In this document: positions 1-7,175 of the stretch, piece after piece | Layout of the letters: each line of letters begins with the position of its first letter | How positions within the stretch are numbered: position 1 is the first letter of the stretch | Assembly: GCA_030705745.1 (NCBI GenBank) | Contig: JAUZPT010000063.1 | Location: 1 to 10,851 of the forward strand | DNA from: Bacillota bacterium | GTDB taxonomy: Bacteria; Bacillota; Bacilli; Bacillales; Cytobacillaceae | Direction: 5' to 3' | Length of the DNA stretch: 10,851 nt | Position numbers and translations under genes: made by a program | Notes under the pieces: generated by a model | Told to the model about the DNA's origin: nothing | What the model saw: only the letters and a program-made list of their open reading frames with translations | The model's database searches: none

Positions 1-1
1 A

Positions 2-385
2 GTAAATGAAAAAACGGTCGCCTTGTCTTCTGATCAGGTTGTAACGTTCGGCAAGGAAATCATCATTGTAAAGGACGATGCGGTTTCTTCTTTTTTGGAG
101 AATGTTGATGAACTTAATATCCACAAAGAATTGGATGAGATGGTTTCTGATGTTCATTCGAGTGTTGTTCTTGAGGAAGATGAAAAGGCTGATGATGAAA
201 TTAAAGCCTTAAAGGAAAAGCAGATTGAACTTCTTAAAGGGAAGAGATTGCAATCTAGTATTTATGATGACAAGGGAAATATGCTTTTAAATGCAGGGAC
301 CATTTTGGCGAGATCTGATATTGAAATGGCTCAGGAAGCTGGACCTGGTATAATTGTGAACTTGTCAATGAGTGTGGAGGAATAA
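2..385 (+). CDS. C-terminal part of a PRC-barrel-like protein (5' end outside window)
   Basis: The reading frame is open from the first bases of the window (codon phase begins at base 2), so 127 C-terminal residues of a longer protein are visible. A TTG at 23 has no ribosome binding site and is not taken as the start. The first visible stretch, VALSSDQVVTFGKEIIIV, looks like the closing strands of a PRC-barrel. A charged, Asp/Glu/Lys-rich probable helix follows (about bases 90-230). A second small module then begins at GKRLQSSIYDDKGNMLLNAG and continues with GTILARSDIEMAQEAG, the 'DI.D..G..L...GT.I....I..A.EAG' pattern often found at the end of such proteins. No signal peptide or membrane segment is visible in this part. 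It ends 18 bp before the VanW-like gene and is probably the operon's upstream member. Its role is unknown. The domain call rests on pattern memory and is moderate. Confidence 0.6.
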   Translation, partial: VNEKTVALSSDQVVTFGKEIIIVKDDAVSSFLENVDELNIHKELDEMVSDVHSSVVLEEDEKADDEIKALKEKQIELLKGKRLQSSIYDDKGNMLLNAGTILARSDIEMAQEAGPGIIVNLSMSVEE

Positions 386-387
386 AA

Positions 388-395
388 AAGGAGGG
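388..395 (+). promoter_or_regulatory. Ribosome binding site that selects a GTG start
   Basis: AAGGAGGG sits 8 nt before the GTG at 404. The ATG at 402-404 overlaps this GTG but is followed at once by TGA, so it cannot be the start. The site therefore supports GTG as the initiation codon of the VanW-like gene. Confidence 0.8.
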
Positions 396-403
396 TCCTA
401 AAT

Positions 404-1762
404 GTGAGAGACAACTCAAGACTATTGAAATTATTTTTCCTTCTTTTTATTTGTTCAGTGTATGTTTTTAGCTTCTCACATTTTGGTGCCCTGGCCTATA
501 CTGCGTTTAATTCGCAAGATGGGCCGTTTTTATCGGGTACAATGGCAGCTTCGATAAAATTGGAAGGAAAAACCGAAACTGAGGCACTTACTGCAATTAA
601 TACTAAGAAACTTGAATGGTTGCAGCATTCTGAAATTATTCTCCGTTATAAAGAGAAATCTTTGAAACTGAATTTGAAAATGTTTGAATTTTTTCCTGAA
701 CAAACAATTAGTTCTTTGAATATTGGCCAGAACAATCCTATAAGGGTTTCTCTCAACCAAAGATTATTGGAAAAAGATTTGGATTCATTTTCTTCCAACT
801 TTCAGATTGCGGGAAATGATCTTAACAACCTTAGCTATAAGTTGATTAATTTGGCTTCACTTTTACAAATCGGTAAATTTGACATCAATATGGAAGACTC
901 TGTTCATACAAATGCCGATAACAGTGAAACTGTAATTAATGAATCCATCATGAAGCCGAAAAATGGCATAGTCGAGCTGAAACAACTTGCAATGGAACTT
1001 ACACCGATAAACATTTCCCCACAGTCATCTTTTTCTCTGCTTGATTATTGTCAAAAAAAGGGTTTAGTAAACATCCCATCCAAAACATTGAGCATGATAG
1101 CATCAGGAATTTATCAATCAATATTGTCCACCAATTTTTCTTTGCAAGAAAGAAATACGGGAAGAGAACTTCCAGATTTCGTTGATCTTGGGTATGAAGC
1201 GAAAGTGGATCAAACCAATAATCTTGACTTTGTGTTTACAAACCCCAATGCAGATCCGTATGTGCTTAAATTTATTTGGAAGAAAGATGGAATGCACATC
1301 CAATTGCAGGGCAAGAAATTTATATATTCATACGTAGCCGTTAAAGAAGACGAGCAACATTTTTCACCGAAAACGGTAAAACAGTTTAGTCCTTTGCTTC
1401 CATTAGGAAAATCAAAGATAACAGAAACTGGGAAAGATGGCTTGCTGGTTAATGTGTATCGTGAACTATTTGATAGTAATAACCTGGTGAAAAAGGAGTT
1501 AATTGCGGAAGACTTCTATCCCCCTGTTAATCGAATTGAGATCGATTCGCTGCAAGTGCCTAAATCGCAACAGGATTCAACAGGTGAAATGGGTACATCG
1601 AATGGACTTAGTTCTTCACTCACTAATAATGGGGATGGGACTTCAGTTGGTCCAAATACTCCCAACAACGTAATCCCTAATCCTTCTACGACCAATCAAC
1701 AACAGAGTACGCTTTCTGATTTATCAAAAATTCAAACCAATCCGATATCCACACGAAAATAG
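404..1762 (+). CDS. VanW-family-like exported protein with a degenerate core
   Basis: This is a 452-residue protein with a hydrophobic N-terminus (about residues 8-31, LFFLLFICSVYVFSFSHFGA), either a signal peptide or a membrane anchor. Residues 41-90 follow the VanW-associated pattern 'F..GT.......G.T..EA...I......W'. Residues 220-290 line up with the VanW core: ASGIYQSILSTNFSLQER, then YEAKVDQTNNLDFVFTNPN. Residues 343-375 (GLLVNVYREL, then KKELIAEDFYPPV) match the typical family ending. The GGGxCQ signature expected just before the core helix is absent; the equivalent place reads LVNIPSKTLS. The last 65 or so residues are a Ser/Thr/Asn/Gln/Pro-rich tail that is probably disordered. VanW proteins are linked to the cell envelope in Gram-positives, but their biochemistry is unsettled. 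Position upstream of pilB suggests a wall-linked accessory of the pilus machine; that is inference. The start is GTG with a strong upstream ribosome binding site. Confidence 0.7.
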   Translation: MRDNSRLLKLFFLLFICSVYVFSFSHFGALAYTAFNSQDGPFLSGTMAASIKLEGKTETEALTAINTKKLEWLQHSEIILRYKEKSLKLNLKMFEFFPEQTISSLNIGQNNPIRVSLNQRLLEKDLDSFSSNFQIAGNDLNNLSYKLINLASLLQIGKFDINMEDSVHTNADNSETVINESIMKPKNGIVELKQLAMELTPINISPQSSFSLLDYCQKKGLVNIPSKTLSMIASGIYQSILSTNFSLQERNTGRELPDFVDLGYEAKVDQTNNLDFVFTNPNADPYVLKFIWKKDGMHIQLQGKKFIYSYVAVKEDEQHFSPKTVKQFSPLLPLGKSKITETGKDGLLVNVYRELFDSNNLVKKELIAEDFYPPVNRIEIDSLQVPKSQQDSTGEMGTSNGLSSSLTNNGDGTSVGPNTPNNVIPNPSTTNQQQSTLSDLSKIQTNPISTRK

Positions 1763-1818
1763 CTGAAAAATGAACGGATCACATCATTTCAAAATTAGAG
1801 CAATAAAGCAGGGATACT

Positions 1819-3480
1819 ATGAAACATACGCGTAAACGACTTGGAGATTTGCTTGTTGAAGCAGGACTTCTCACCGAAGAACAGCTTCAGTCGACTTTAA
1901 AGGGAAAAAGCCCAAATCAGCGCCTTGGTGATTCATTACTTCAGCGAGGATTTATTACGGAACAGCAATTGATAGAGGTATTAGAATTTCAACTCGGTAT
2001 ACCACATATAAGCCTTTACCGTTATCCCTTTGATACAAGTTTATTTTCATTACTATCAAAGGAAATGGCAATAAGAAATTTGATGATTCCGCTTAAAAAG
2101 GATAGCGATCGGCTATTTGTGGCGATGGCCGACCCAATGGATTTTTTTGTCATTGACGATTTAAGGCTTTCCACCGGATTTCAAATTGAAACCGCTATTG
2201 CTACGAAGGATGATATCTTAAAAGCTATTAATAAGTACTATGATGTAGACGAAGGCTTTGAAGAACTTTTTGGAGAATCAGTACCACAAGAAACAACACG
2301 AGAAGAGGATGTAACAGCTAGTGACTCTCCTATTGTTCGTCTTGTAAATCAAATTTTATCTAATGCAGTTACGCAACGTGCGAGTGACATTCACATCGAT
2401 CCCCAGGAAACAAAAGTCGTGATTAGGTATCGTGTGGATGGAATATTGCGAGTTGAAAGGGTTCTGCCAAAACATATGCAAAGCGTCTTGACTGCAAGAA
2501 TGAAAATCATGTCAAATCTCGATATTACAGAGCATCGCGTTCCTCAGGATGGAAGGATTAAAATTAATTTGGACTATTATCCTATTGATCTTCGTGTATC
2601 GACGCTTCCAACTGTCTACGGAGAAAAAATCGTGTTGCGTATTTTGGACATGAGCAGTTCTTTAAATGATATTATGCAGCTAGGATTTAATAAATTGAAC
2701 TTAAAAAGATTTACCGATTTAATTGAACAACCAACAGGAATTGTTTTAATTACAGGCCCTACCGGTTCCGGAAAATCGTCCACACTGTATGCAGCCTTGA
2801 ATAGATTGAACAGCGAAGAAGTCAATATTATTACTATAGAGGATCCTGTCGAATATCAACTTGAGGGGATAAATCAAATACAGGTGAACCAAAATGTCGG
2901 CATGACGTTTGCAGCGGGCCTTCGCTCCATCCTTCGCCAGGACCCGAACGTCATTATGGTGGGAGAGATTCGCGATAAAGAGACCGTTGAAGTTGCCATA
3001 CGCGCTTCATTGACAGGACATCTTGTTCTCAGCACACTTCATACGAACGATTCATTAGGAACGGTTACAAGACTCCTTGATATGGGAGTTGAGCCATTCA
3101 TGCTTGCATCCTCCTTGAGCGGAATTGTGGCTCAGCGGCTTGTAAGAAGGGTTTGTCGTGATTGCAAGGAAGAACAGGAACCAACAAAGCGTGAAATTGA
3201 TATTTTTATGAGGCGTGGCATGAAGATTGAGAAAATTATTCGCGGGACAGGCTGTTCATCCTGCAATATGACGGGGTATAAGGGAAGAATTGCTCTCCAT
3301 GAAGTTTTAGTGGTCAACGATGAAATGAAGAGACTACTGATGAACAATGAACCACTGCAACGCTTAAAAGAGTCAGCGATGAAACATAAAACGGTATTTT
3401 TGATTGATGACGGTCTGTTAAAAGTAAAGCAGGGAATGACTACGACAGAAGAAGTTTTACGCGTAGCAATTCTAGAGTAG
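1819..3480 (+). CDS. pilB: Type IV pilus extension ATPase PilB (GspE/PilB family)
   Basis: This is the cytoplasmic hexameric ATPase that powers pilin polymerisation through the PilC platform. At 553 residues it is of normal family length. Residues 7-30 and 35-58 are two RLGD..L...G..TE.QL repeats forming an MshEN (T2SSE N-terminal) domain, the c-di-GMP-binding type. The ATPase core carries Walker A GPTGSGKS (313-320), an Asp box IITIEDPVEY (337-346), Walker B VIMVGEIRD with Glu383, and a His box TGHLVLSTLHTN (399-410). A zinc tetracysteine follows (Cys446, Cys449, Cys479, Cys482), which is typical of PilB/GspE and absent from PilT. All expected catalytic elements are intact. The ATG start is preceded by a weak AGCAGGGA site. 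It lies 56 bp after the VanW-like gene and 10 bp before pilT. The full N-terminal MshEN domain and the pilus context argue against the competence ATPase ComGA. Confidence 0.96.
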   Translation: MKHTRKRLGDLLVEAGLLTEEQLQSTLKGKSPNQRLGDSLLQRGFITEQQLIEVLEFQLGIPHISLYRYPFDTSLFSLLSKEMAIRNLMIPLKKDSDRLFVAMADPMDFFVIDDLRLSTGFQIETAIATKDDILKAINKYYDVDEGFEELFGESVPQETTREEDVTASDSPIVRLVNQILSNAVTQRASDIHIDPQETKVVIRYRVDGILRVERVLPKHMQSVLTARMKIMSNLDITEHRVPQDGRIKINLDYYPIDLRVSTLPTVYGEKIVLRILDMSSSLNDIMQLGFNKLNLKRFTDLIEQPTGIVLITGPTGSGKSSTLYAALNRLNSEEVNIITIEDPVEYQLEGINQIQVNQNVGMTFAAGLRSILRQDPNVIMVGEIRDKETVEVAIRASLTGHLVLSTLHTNDSLGTVTRLLDMGVEPFMLASSLSGIVAQRLVRRVCRDCKEEQEPTKREIDIFMRRGMKIEKIIRGTGCSSCNMTGYKGRIALHEVLVVNDEMKRLLMNNEPLQRLKESAMKHKTVFLIDDGLLKVKQGMTTTEEVLRVAILE

Positions 3481-3490
3481 GAGACAAAAC

Positions 3491-4531
3491 ATGAATGAAA
3501 AAATCGATCTTTTGCTTCGAGCTGCTTTTGAATTGAAAGCGTCCGATATTCATCTTACAGTTGGCGTTCCTCCCATTATGAGAATCAATGGGGAATTGAG
3601 GAAATATGGAAAAGACCTACTTCGACCAAATGATACAGAAGGAATGGCACATGCAATTGTTCCTTCTCCTATGTGGGATGTGTTTAAAGAAAAGGGCGAC
3701 CTTGATTTTTCATATGCCATTCAGGGAATTTCGCGGTTTCGGGTGAATGCATACATGCAACGTTCTTGTGTGGCATTAGCCATACGTATTGTCCCAACAA
3801 GAATTCCAACGATTGATGAGCTGGAACTTCCCGATGTTTTAAGGAAAATTGCTGAAAAGCCACATGGACTTGTGTTGGTTACAGGGCCGACAGGAAGCGG
3901 AAAATCAACCTCTCTTGCTGCAATGATCCATTACATGAACGAAACCATGAGAAAACACATCATTACCCTTGAGGATCCAATTGAGTATTTGCATAAGCAT
4001 GGAAATTCCATTATTGATCAGCGTGAGGTTGGCTACGATACAATCAATTTTTCCAATGGCTTGAGAGCTGCACTCCGTCAGGATCCAGATGTCATCATGG
4101 TTGGAGAAATGCGTGATTTAGAAACGATTCAAACTGCTATTACGGCAGCGGAAACCGGTCACCTAGTATTAGGGACATTGCATACTTCGAGTGCACATGC
4201 AACGATCAACCGAATTATCGATGTGTTTCCGCCGGCACAACAACCGCAAATTCGAATTCAGCTTGCTACTGTACTTGTTGCAATTGTATCACAGCGTCTA
4301 TTCCCGACGATTGATAAGAAAAACAGAAAAGCTGCTACAGAAATAATGGTAAACAATCCAGCAATCTCTAATTTGATTCGCAATGAAAAAATCCATCAAA
4401 TTCCAAGCATCATGCAAACGTCAAGGGCATTGGGCATGCATACACTTGAAACTAGCATAACGGATTTGTTGGAAAGAGGATTGATCCAAAAAGAACAAGC
4501 GCTACCCTATATCGGGGAGAAGATGATATAA
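3491..4531 (+). CDS. pilT: Type IV pilus retraction ATPase PilT
   Basis: This is a cytoplasmic ATPase that disassembles the pilus, allowing twitching and DNA or surface retraction. Its 346 residues match the usual PilT length. It has the PAS-like N-terminal domain (KASDIHLTVGVPPIMRINGE, 16-35), Walker A GPTGSGKS (132-139), an Asp box ITLEDPIEY (158-166), Walker B VIMVGEMRD with Glu206, and a His box TGHLVLGTLHT (222-232). It lacks the PilB tetracysteine. The PilT-specific C-terminal motif, AIRNLIRE in proteobacterial PilT, appears here as AISNLIRN (291-298), and GMHTLETSI (315-323) follows. A GGAGA ribosome binding site overlaps the pilB stop codon, which suggests coupled translation. One base separates its stop from the pilC ATG. 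Confidence 0.96.
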   Translation: MNEKIDLLLRAAFELKASDIHLTVGVPPIMRINGELRKYGKDLLRPNDTEGMAHAIVPSPMWDVFKEKGDLDFSYAIQGISRFRVNAYMQRSCVALAIRIVPTRIPTIDELELPDVLRKIAEKPHGLVLVTGPTGSGKSTSLAAMIHYMNETMRKHIITLEDPIEYLHKHGNSIIDQREVGYDTINFSNGLRAALRQDPDVIMVGEMRDLETIQTAITAAETGHLVLGTLHTSSAHATINRIIDVFPPAQQPQIRIQLATVLVAIVSQRLFPTIDKKNRKAATEIMVNNPAISNLIRNEKIHQIPSIMQTSRALGMHTLETSITDLLERGLIQKEQALPYIGEKMI

Positions 4532-4532
4532 A

Positions 4533-5747
4533 ATGGCCAGATTTAAATATGAAGGACGCGGTAAAAAGGGAACACAAAAAGGTAGTATTAATGCGGCTTC
4601 AAGACGTGAGGCTTTGTTAAAGCTTAAAGACAATGGAATTCGTGTAACAGATATAGAAGAAGTTGCAGAAACCTTGTTAACGAAGGATTTAAGCTTTGGT
4701 AATCCAGTAAAGCTCGAACAATTTGTTATTTTTATCAGACAGTTTGCAACTTTGCTTAAAGCGGGAGTAACCGTGGTTGATGCGACAAAGATTTTGGCTT
4801 CACAAACGGAAAGTAAACAGTTGAAAAAAGCACTATTGGATATCGAACAAGATTTGAAAGAAGGCAATCCTCTTTCCAGTGCAATCAACAGGCATCCGAA
4901 AATATTTACTCCTATGTTTATTAACATGATTAAAGCAGGGGAAGTCGGAGGAAATATGGATGGGACGCTTGAACGTTTGGCCGAACATTTTGAAAAGCAG
5001 CACCATACAAGGCAAAAAATTGTCTCCGCCATGGCATACCCATTAGTAATTGCATTCATTGCTATCGGTGTAGTTATATTTTTGCTGGTAGCTGTCGTGC
5101 CAACATTCGTTAGCATGTTCGCCGGAATGGGCGGAGAGCTTCCGGGCATCACGAAATTCGTACTAGGCGCAAGTGGCTTTATGCAATCGTATTGGTGGCT
5201 AGTTGCCATGATCATATTTTCTTTTGTTCTGAGTATCGTTTATTTAAAAAAGAATAAGGAAACGAAATTCTATCTTGATTATTTTCTTTTGCGCATGCCG
5301 ATCTTTGGAAAATTGCTTCAAAAAGCAGCCCTTGCACGGATGACACGGACATTTAGTTCATTGTTTTCAAGCTCGGTTCCAATTTTACAAGCGATGACAA
5401 TTGTGGAAAATGTCGTCGAAAATGAAGTGATCGCAAAGGTGATTCGCCAATCTAGAGATTCATTGGAAAAGGGCAGATCTATGACAGAACCGATGAAAAG
5501 TCACTGGGCATTTCCACCGCTAGTCACGCAAATGATTTCGATTGGGGAAGAGACGGGGGCACTTGAAGCGATGCTGTCAAAAATTGCCGATTTTTATGAA
5601 AAAGAAGTAGATACCGGAACTGACAGATTAAAATCATTAATCGAACCGTTGATGATTGTAGTACTTGCAGGACTTGTAGGAACCATCGTAACATCTATCA
5701 TGGTTCCAATGTTTGAAATGTTCAACCAATTTCAGAAAAAATACTAA
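4533..5747 (+). CDS. pilC: Type IV pilus inner-membrane platform protein PilC
   Basis: This integral membrane platform couples the ATPases to pilin insertion and removal. It has 404 residues, normal for the family. Residues 3-42 are the usual N-terminal module (F.YEGRGKKG...G.I.A.S..EAL..L...GI). Two T2SSF domains follow, at about 64-190 (FIRQFATLLKAGV, GEVGGNMDGTL) and 267-391 (LARMTRTFSSLFSSSVPILQ, IGEETGALEAML). Three hydrophobic segments lie at about 169-190, 219-237 and 371-391, with the conserved ending VPMFEMF. It starts one base after the pilT stop. The ribosome binding site GGGGAGA lies inside the pilT 3' end, so translation is probably coupled. Nothing is missing compared with the family. 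Confidence 0.95.
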   Translation: MARFKYEGRGKKGTQKGSINAASRREALLKLKDNGIRVTDIEEVAETLLTKDLSFGNPVKLEQFVIFIRQFATLLKAGVTVVDATKILASQTESKQLKKALLDIEQDLKEGNPLSSAINRHPKIFTPMFINMIKAGEVGGNMDGTLERLAEHFEKQHHTRQKIVSAMAYPLVIAFIAIGVVIFLLVAVVPTFVSMFAGMGGELPGITKFVLGASGFMQSYWWLVAMIIFSFVLSIVYLKKNKETKFYLDYFLLRMPIFGKLLQKAALARMTRTFSSLFSSSVPILQAMTIVENVVENEVIAKVIRQSRDSLEKGRSMTEPMKSHWAFPPLVTQMISIGEETGALEAMLSKIADFYEKEVDTGTDRLKSLIEPLMIVVLAGLVGTIVTSIMVPMFEMFNQFQKKY

Positions 5748-5818
5748 AATAAACTATATTTTTACAAAAAAAACAACAAGTTGTGCCAATATTCGTATCT
5801 TTTTATAGGGAATTTACT

Positions 5819-5824
5819 TATAAT
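5819..5824 (+). promoter_or_regulatory. Candidate -10 element of a promoter for pilA
   Basis: A perfect TATAAT lies in the 126-bp pilC-pilA gap, about 50 nt before the pilin ATG. The expected -35 region at 17-bp spacing (5796-5801) reads TATCTT, a poor match to TTGACA. The promoter is therefore either activator-dependent or a chance match in AT-rich DNA. The size of the gap, compared with 1-10 bp between pilB, pilT and pilC, supports a separate pilin transcript. Confidence 0.4.
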
Positions 5825-5873
5825 AAATGAAATAGGAAAATAGACTCATATTACTAATAGGGGAGAGTGTAAA

Positions 5874-6356
5874 ATGTTACAACGATTAAAGAACAAAGTA
5901 AAAGATCAAAGAGGTTTAACATTAATCGAATTGCTCGCGGTTATTGTCATCCTTGGAATTATCGCCGCTATTGCTATCCCGTCTGTATTAGGCATTATTG
6001 ATAATACTAAGAAAGATGCTCATGTTGCAAACGCGCAAGAAATGGTCAGTGCGGCAAGAGTGGCAGTGTCACAAAATACTAGTCTACAAGGGACTGGAAC
6101 AGAATATTTAACTTTAGGATACTTAGTTGGTCAAAACCTTCTTGATACTGTTAAAGATCCAGATGGCGGTACTTATGCAGACGGTGGAGCTGCGCTTGTT
6201 ACTGGGACAACAGCCCCGACAACAGGCTCTTATGTGAAAGTTGAAGCAGGAAAAGTGACAGAAGTAAAACTAGTGAATGGTACTAGAGGAGTTGAATCAG
6301 CTGCTGGTGGAACTTCAGTACCAGTTAATACTTTAAGCCGAGATAATGTTAAGTAA
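5874..6356 (+). CDS. pilA: Type IV major prepilin PilA
   Basis: This is the likely structural subunit of the pilus. It has a short basic leader of 14 residues ending in Gly14 (KDQRG), then the prepilin motif LTLIELLAVIVILGIIAA with Glu at mature position +5 and a hydrophobic N-terminal helix through Pro36. Predicted cleavage by PilD after Gly14 leaves a mature protein of 146 residues. The globular part is Gly/Thr/Ala/Val-rich and has no cysteine, so there is no disulfide-bounded D-region. The mature N-terminal residue is Leu rather than the common Phe or Met. A strong GGGGAG ribosome binding site ends 8 nt before the ATG. It is the only prepilin-like gene in the window, lies between the motor and peptidase genes, and has its own candidate promoter. 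A competence pseudopilin (ComGC) is less likely because those are shorter and belong to a different operon. Confidence 0.93.
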   Translation: MLQRLKNKVKDQRGLTLIELLAVIVILGIIAAIAIPSVLGIIDNTKKDAHVANAQEMVSAARVAVSQNTSLQGTGTEYLTLGYLVGQNLLDTVKDPDGGTYADGGAALVTGTTAPTTGSYVKVEAGKVTEVKLVNGTRGVESAAGGTSVPVNTLSRDNVK

Positions 6357-6376
6357 AATTGACATTTGGTTGGTAA

Positions 6377-6382
6377 AAGGAG
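6377..6382 (+). promoter_or_regulatory. Ribosome binding site bearing on the prepilin peptidase start
   Basis: AAGGAG lies 16 nt before the ATG at 6399, longer than the usual 6-10 nt. An in-frame TTG at 6366 lies upstream of the site and has no ribosome binding site of its own. The ATG is preferred because it gives a 250-residue protein that begins just before the first membrane helix, as in ComC. Confidence 0.55.
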
Positions 6383-6398
6383 AAAAATAGATAATTAC

Positions 6399-7151
6399 AT
6401 GGAATATGTCTATTTATATTTCTTAATCGTTGGCATGGTATTGGGTTCCTTTTTCAACGTCGTCGGACTGCGTGTTCCACTCGGAAAATCAATTATTGCC
6501 CCACGATCGGCTTGTCCGCGCTGTGGGCATCAGTTGAGATCATTTGAACTGATACCAGTTTTATCTTATTTGTTGCAAGGGGGGAAATGCCGCGGCTGCA
6601 GGTCGCGGATTTCTCCTGTTTATCCGATAATGGAATTGTTGACAGGTGTTTTGTTCGTGACTGCGCCTTATTTTGTCGGATGGTCATGGGAATTGCTTGT
6701 TGCGTTATCATTGATATCATTGTTTGTGATTATCACTGTTTCAGACATCCACTACATGATTATTCCTGATAAAATCTTACTCGTTTTTGCAGGAGTTTTT
6801 TTATTACTGCGAATATGTTCCCCTTTATTTCCATGGTATGACAGCCTTGTTGGAGCTGCAACTGGTTTTCTTCTCCTTTTGATTATTGCTCTCGTGAGCA
6901 AGGGGGGCATGGGATTTGGAGATGTAAAACTGTTTGGTTTGCTCGGTTTTGTTTTAGGTACTAAACTAGTGCTGCTATCGTTTTTTCTTTCAACCTTGAT
7001 TGGAGCAGTTGTTGGATTAACAGCGATGCTTTTTGGAATTGTTAAAAGGCGAGAACCAATTCCTTTTGGACCGTTTATCGTTGCAGGCACGTTAATCGCT
7101 TATTATTTCGGCAATGAATTAATATTATTGTATATTCATTTTATCTCATAA
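6399..7151 (+). CDS. comC: Prepilin peptidase / N-methyltransferase PilD (ComC)
   Basis: This polytopic membrane aspartyl protease removes prepilin leaders and N-methylates the new N-terminus. With the ATG at 6399 it has 250 residues, close to B. subtilis ComC. The N-terminal methyltransferase-type domain starts with GMVLGSFFNVVGLRVP (12-27) and has a zinc tetracysteine, CPRC (39-42) and CRGC (64-67), followed by SPVYPIMELLTG. The catalytic aspartates are Asp116 in SDIHYMIIPD and Asp175 in the GFGD motif (172-175). About seven or eight hydrophobic segments are visible. Its neighbours are pilA (42 bp upstream) and pilM (24 bp downstream). In B. subtilis the orthologue at this locus processes the competence pseudopilins, so this enzyme probably serves both PilA and ComG substrates; that is inference. 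An upstream TTG start (261 residues) is the alternative. Confidence 0.93.
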   Translation: MEYVYLYFLIVGMVLGSFFNVVGLRVPLGKSIIAPRSACPRCGHQLRSFELIPVLSYLLQGGKCRGCRSRISPVYPIMELLTGVLFVTAPYFVGWSWELLVALSLISLFVIITVSDIHYMIIPDKILLVFAGVFLLLRICSPLFPWYDSLVGAATGFLLLLIIALVSKGGMGFGDVKLFGLLGFVLGTKLVLLSFFLSTLIGAVVGLTAMLFGIVKRREPIPFGPFIVAGTLIAYYFGNELILLYIHFIS

Positions 7152-7175
7152 GGATTTCGCATAAGGAGTTTTACT

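Noticed and set aside
1764..1791. Imperfect hairpin TGAAAAATGA/TCATTTCA between the VanW-like gene and pilB
   Set aside because: The stem is AT-rich with a bulge and has no T tract after it, so it is not a terminator; read-through into pilB is expected.
4502..5215. Long antisense open frame (237 codons) across pilC
   Set aside because: It lies wholly opposite the well-supported pilC gene and shows Ser/Thr/Pro-rich composition typical of an antisense shadow, with no recognisable domain.
5773..5784. ACAAC-AA-GTTGT inverted repeat as a hairpin
   Set aside because: A 2-nt loop is too small for an RNA hairpin. It is kept only as a possible protein-binding site in the pilA promoter finding.
6359..6364. 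Perfect TTGACA as a -35 for a promoter before the prepilin peptidase
   Set aside because: At 17-bp spacing the -10 position reads GAAAAA; the nearest TATAAT-like hexamers are more than 22 bp away. The TTGACA falls just after the pilA stop and is probably chance.
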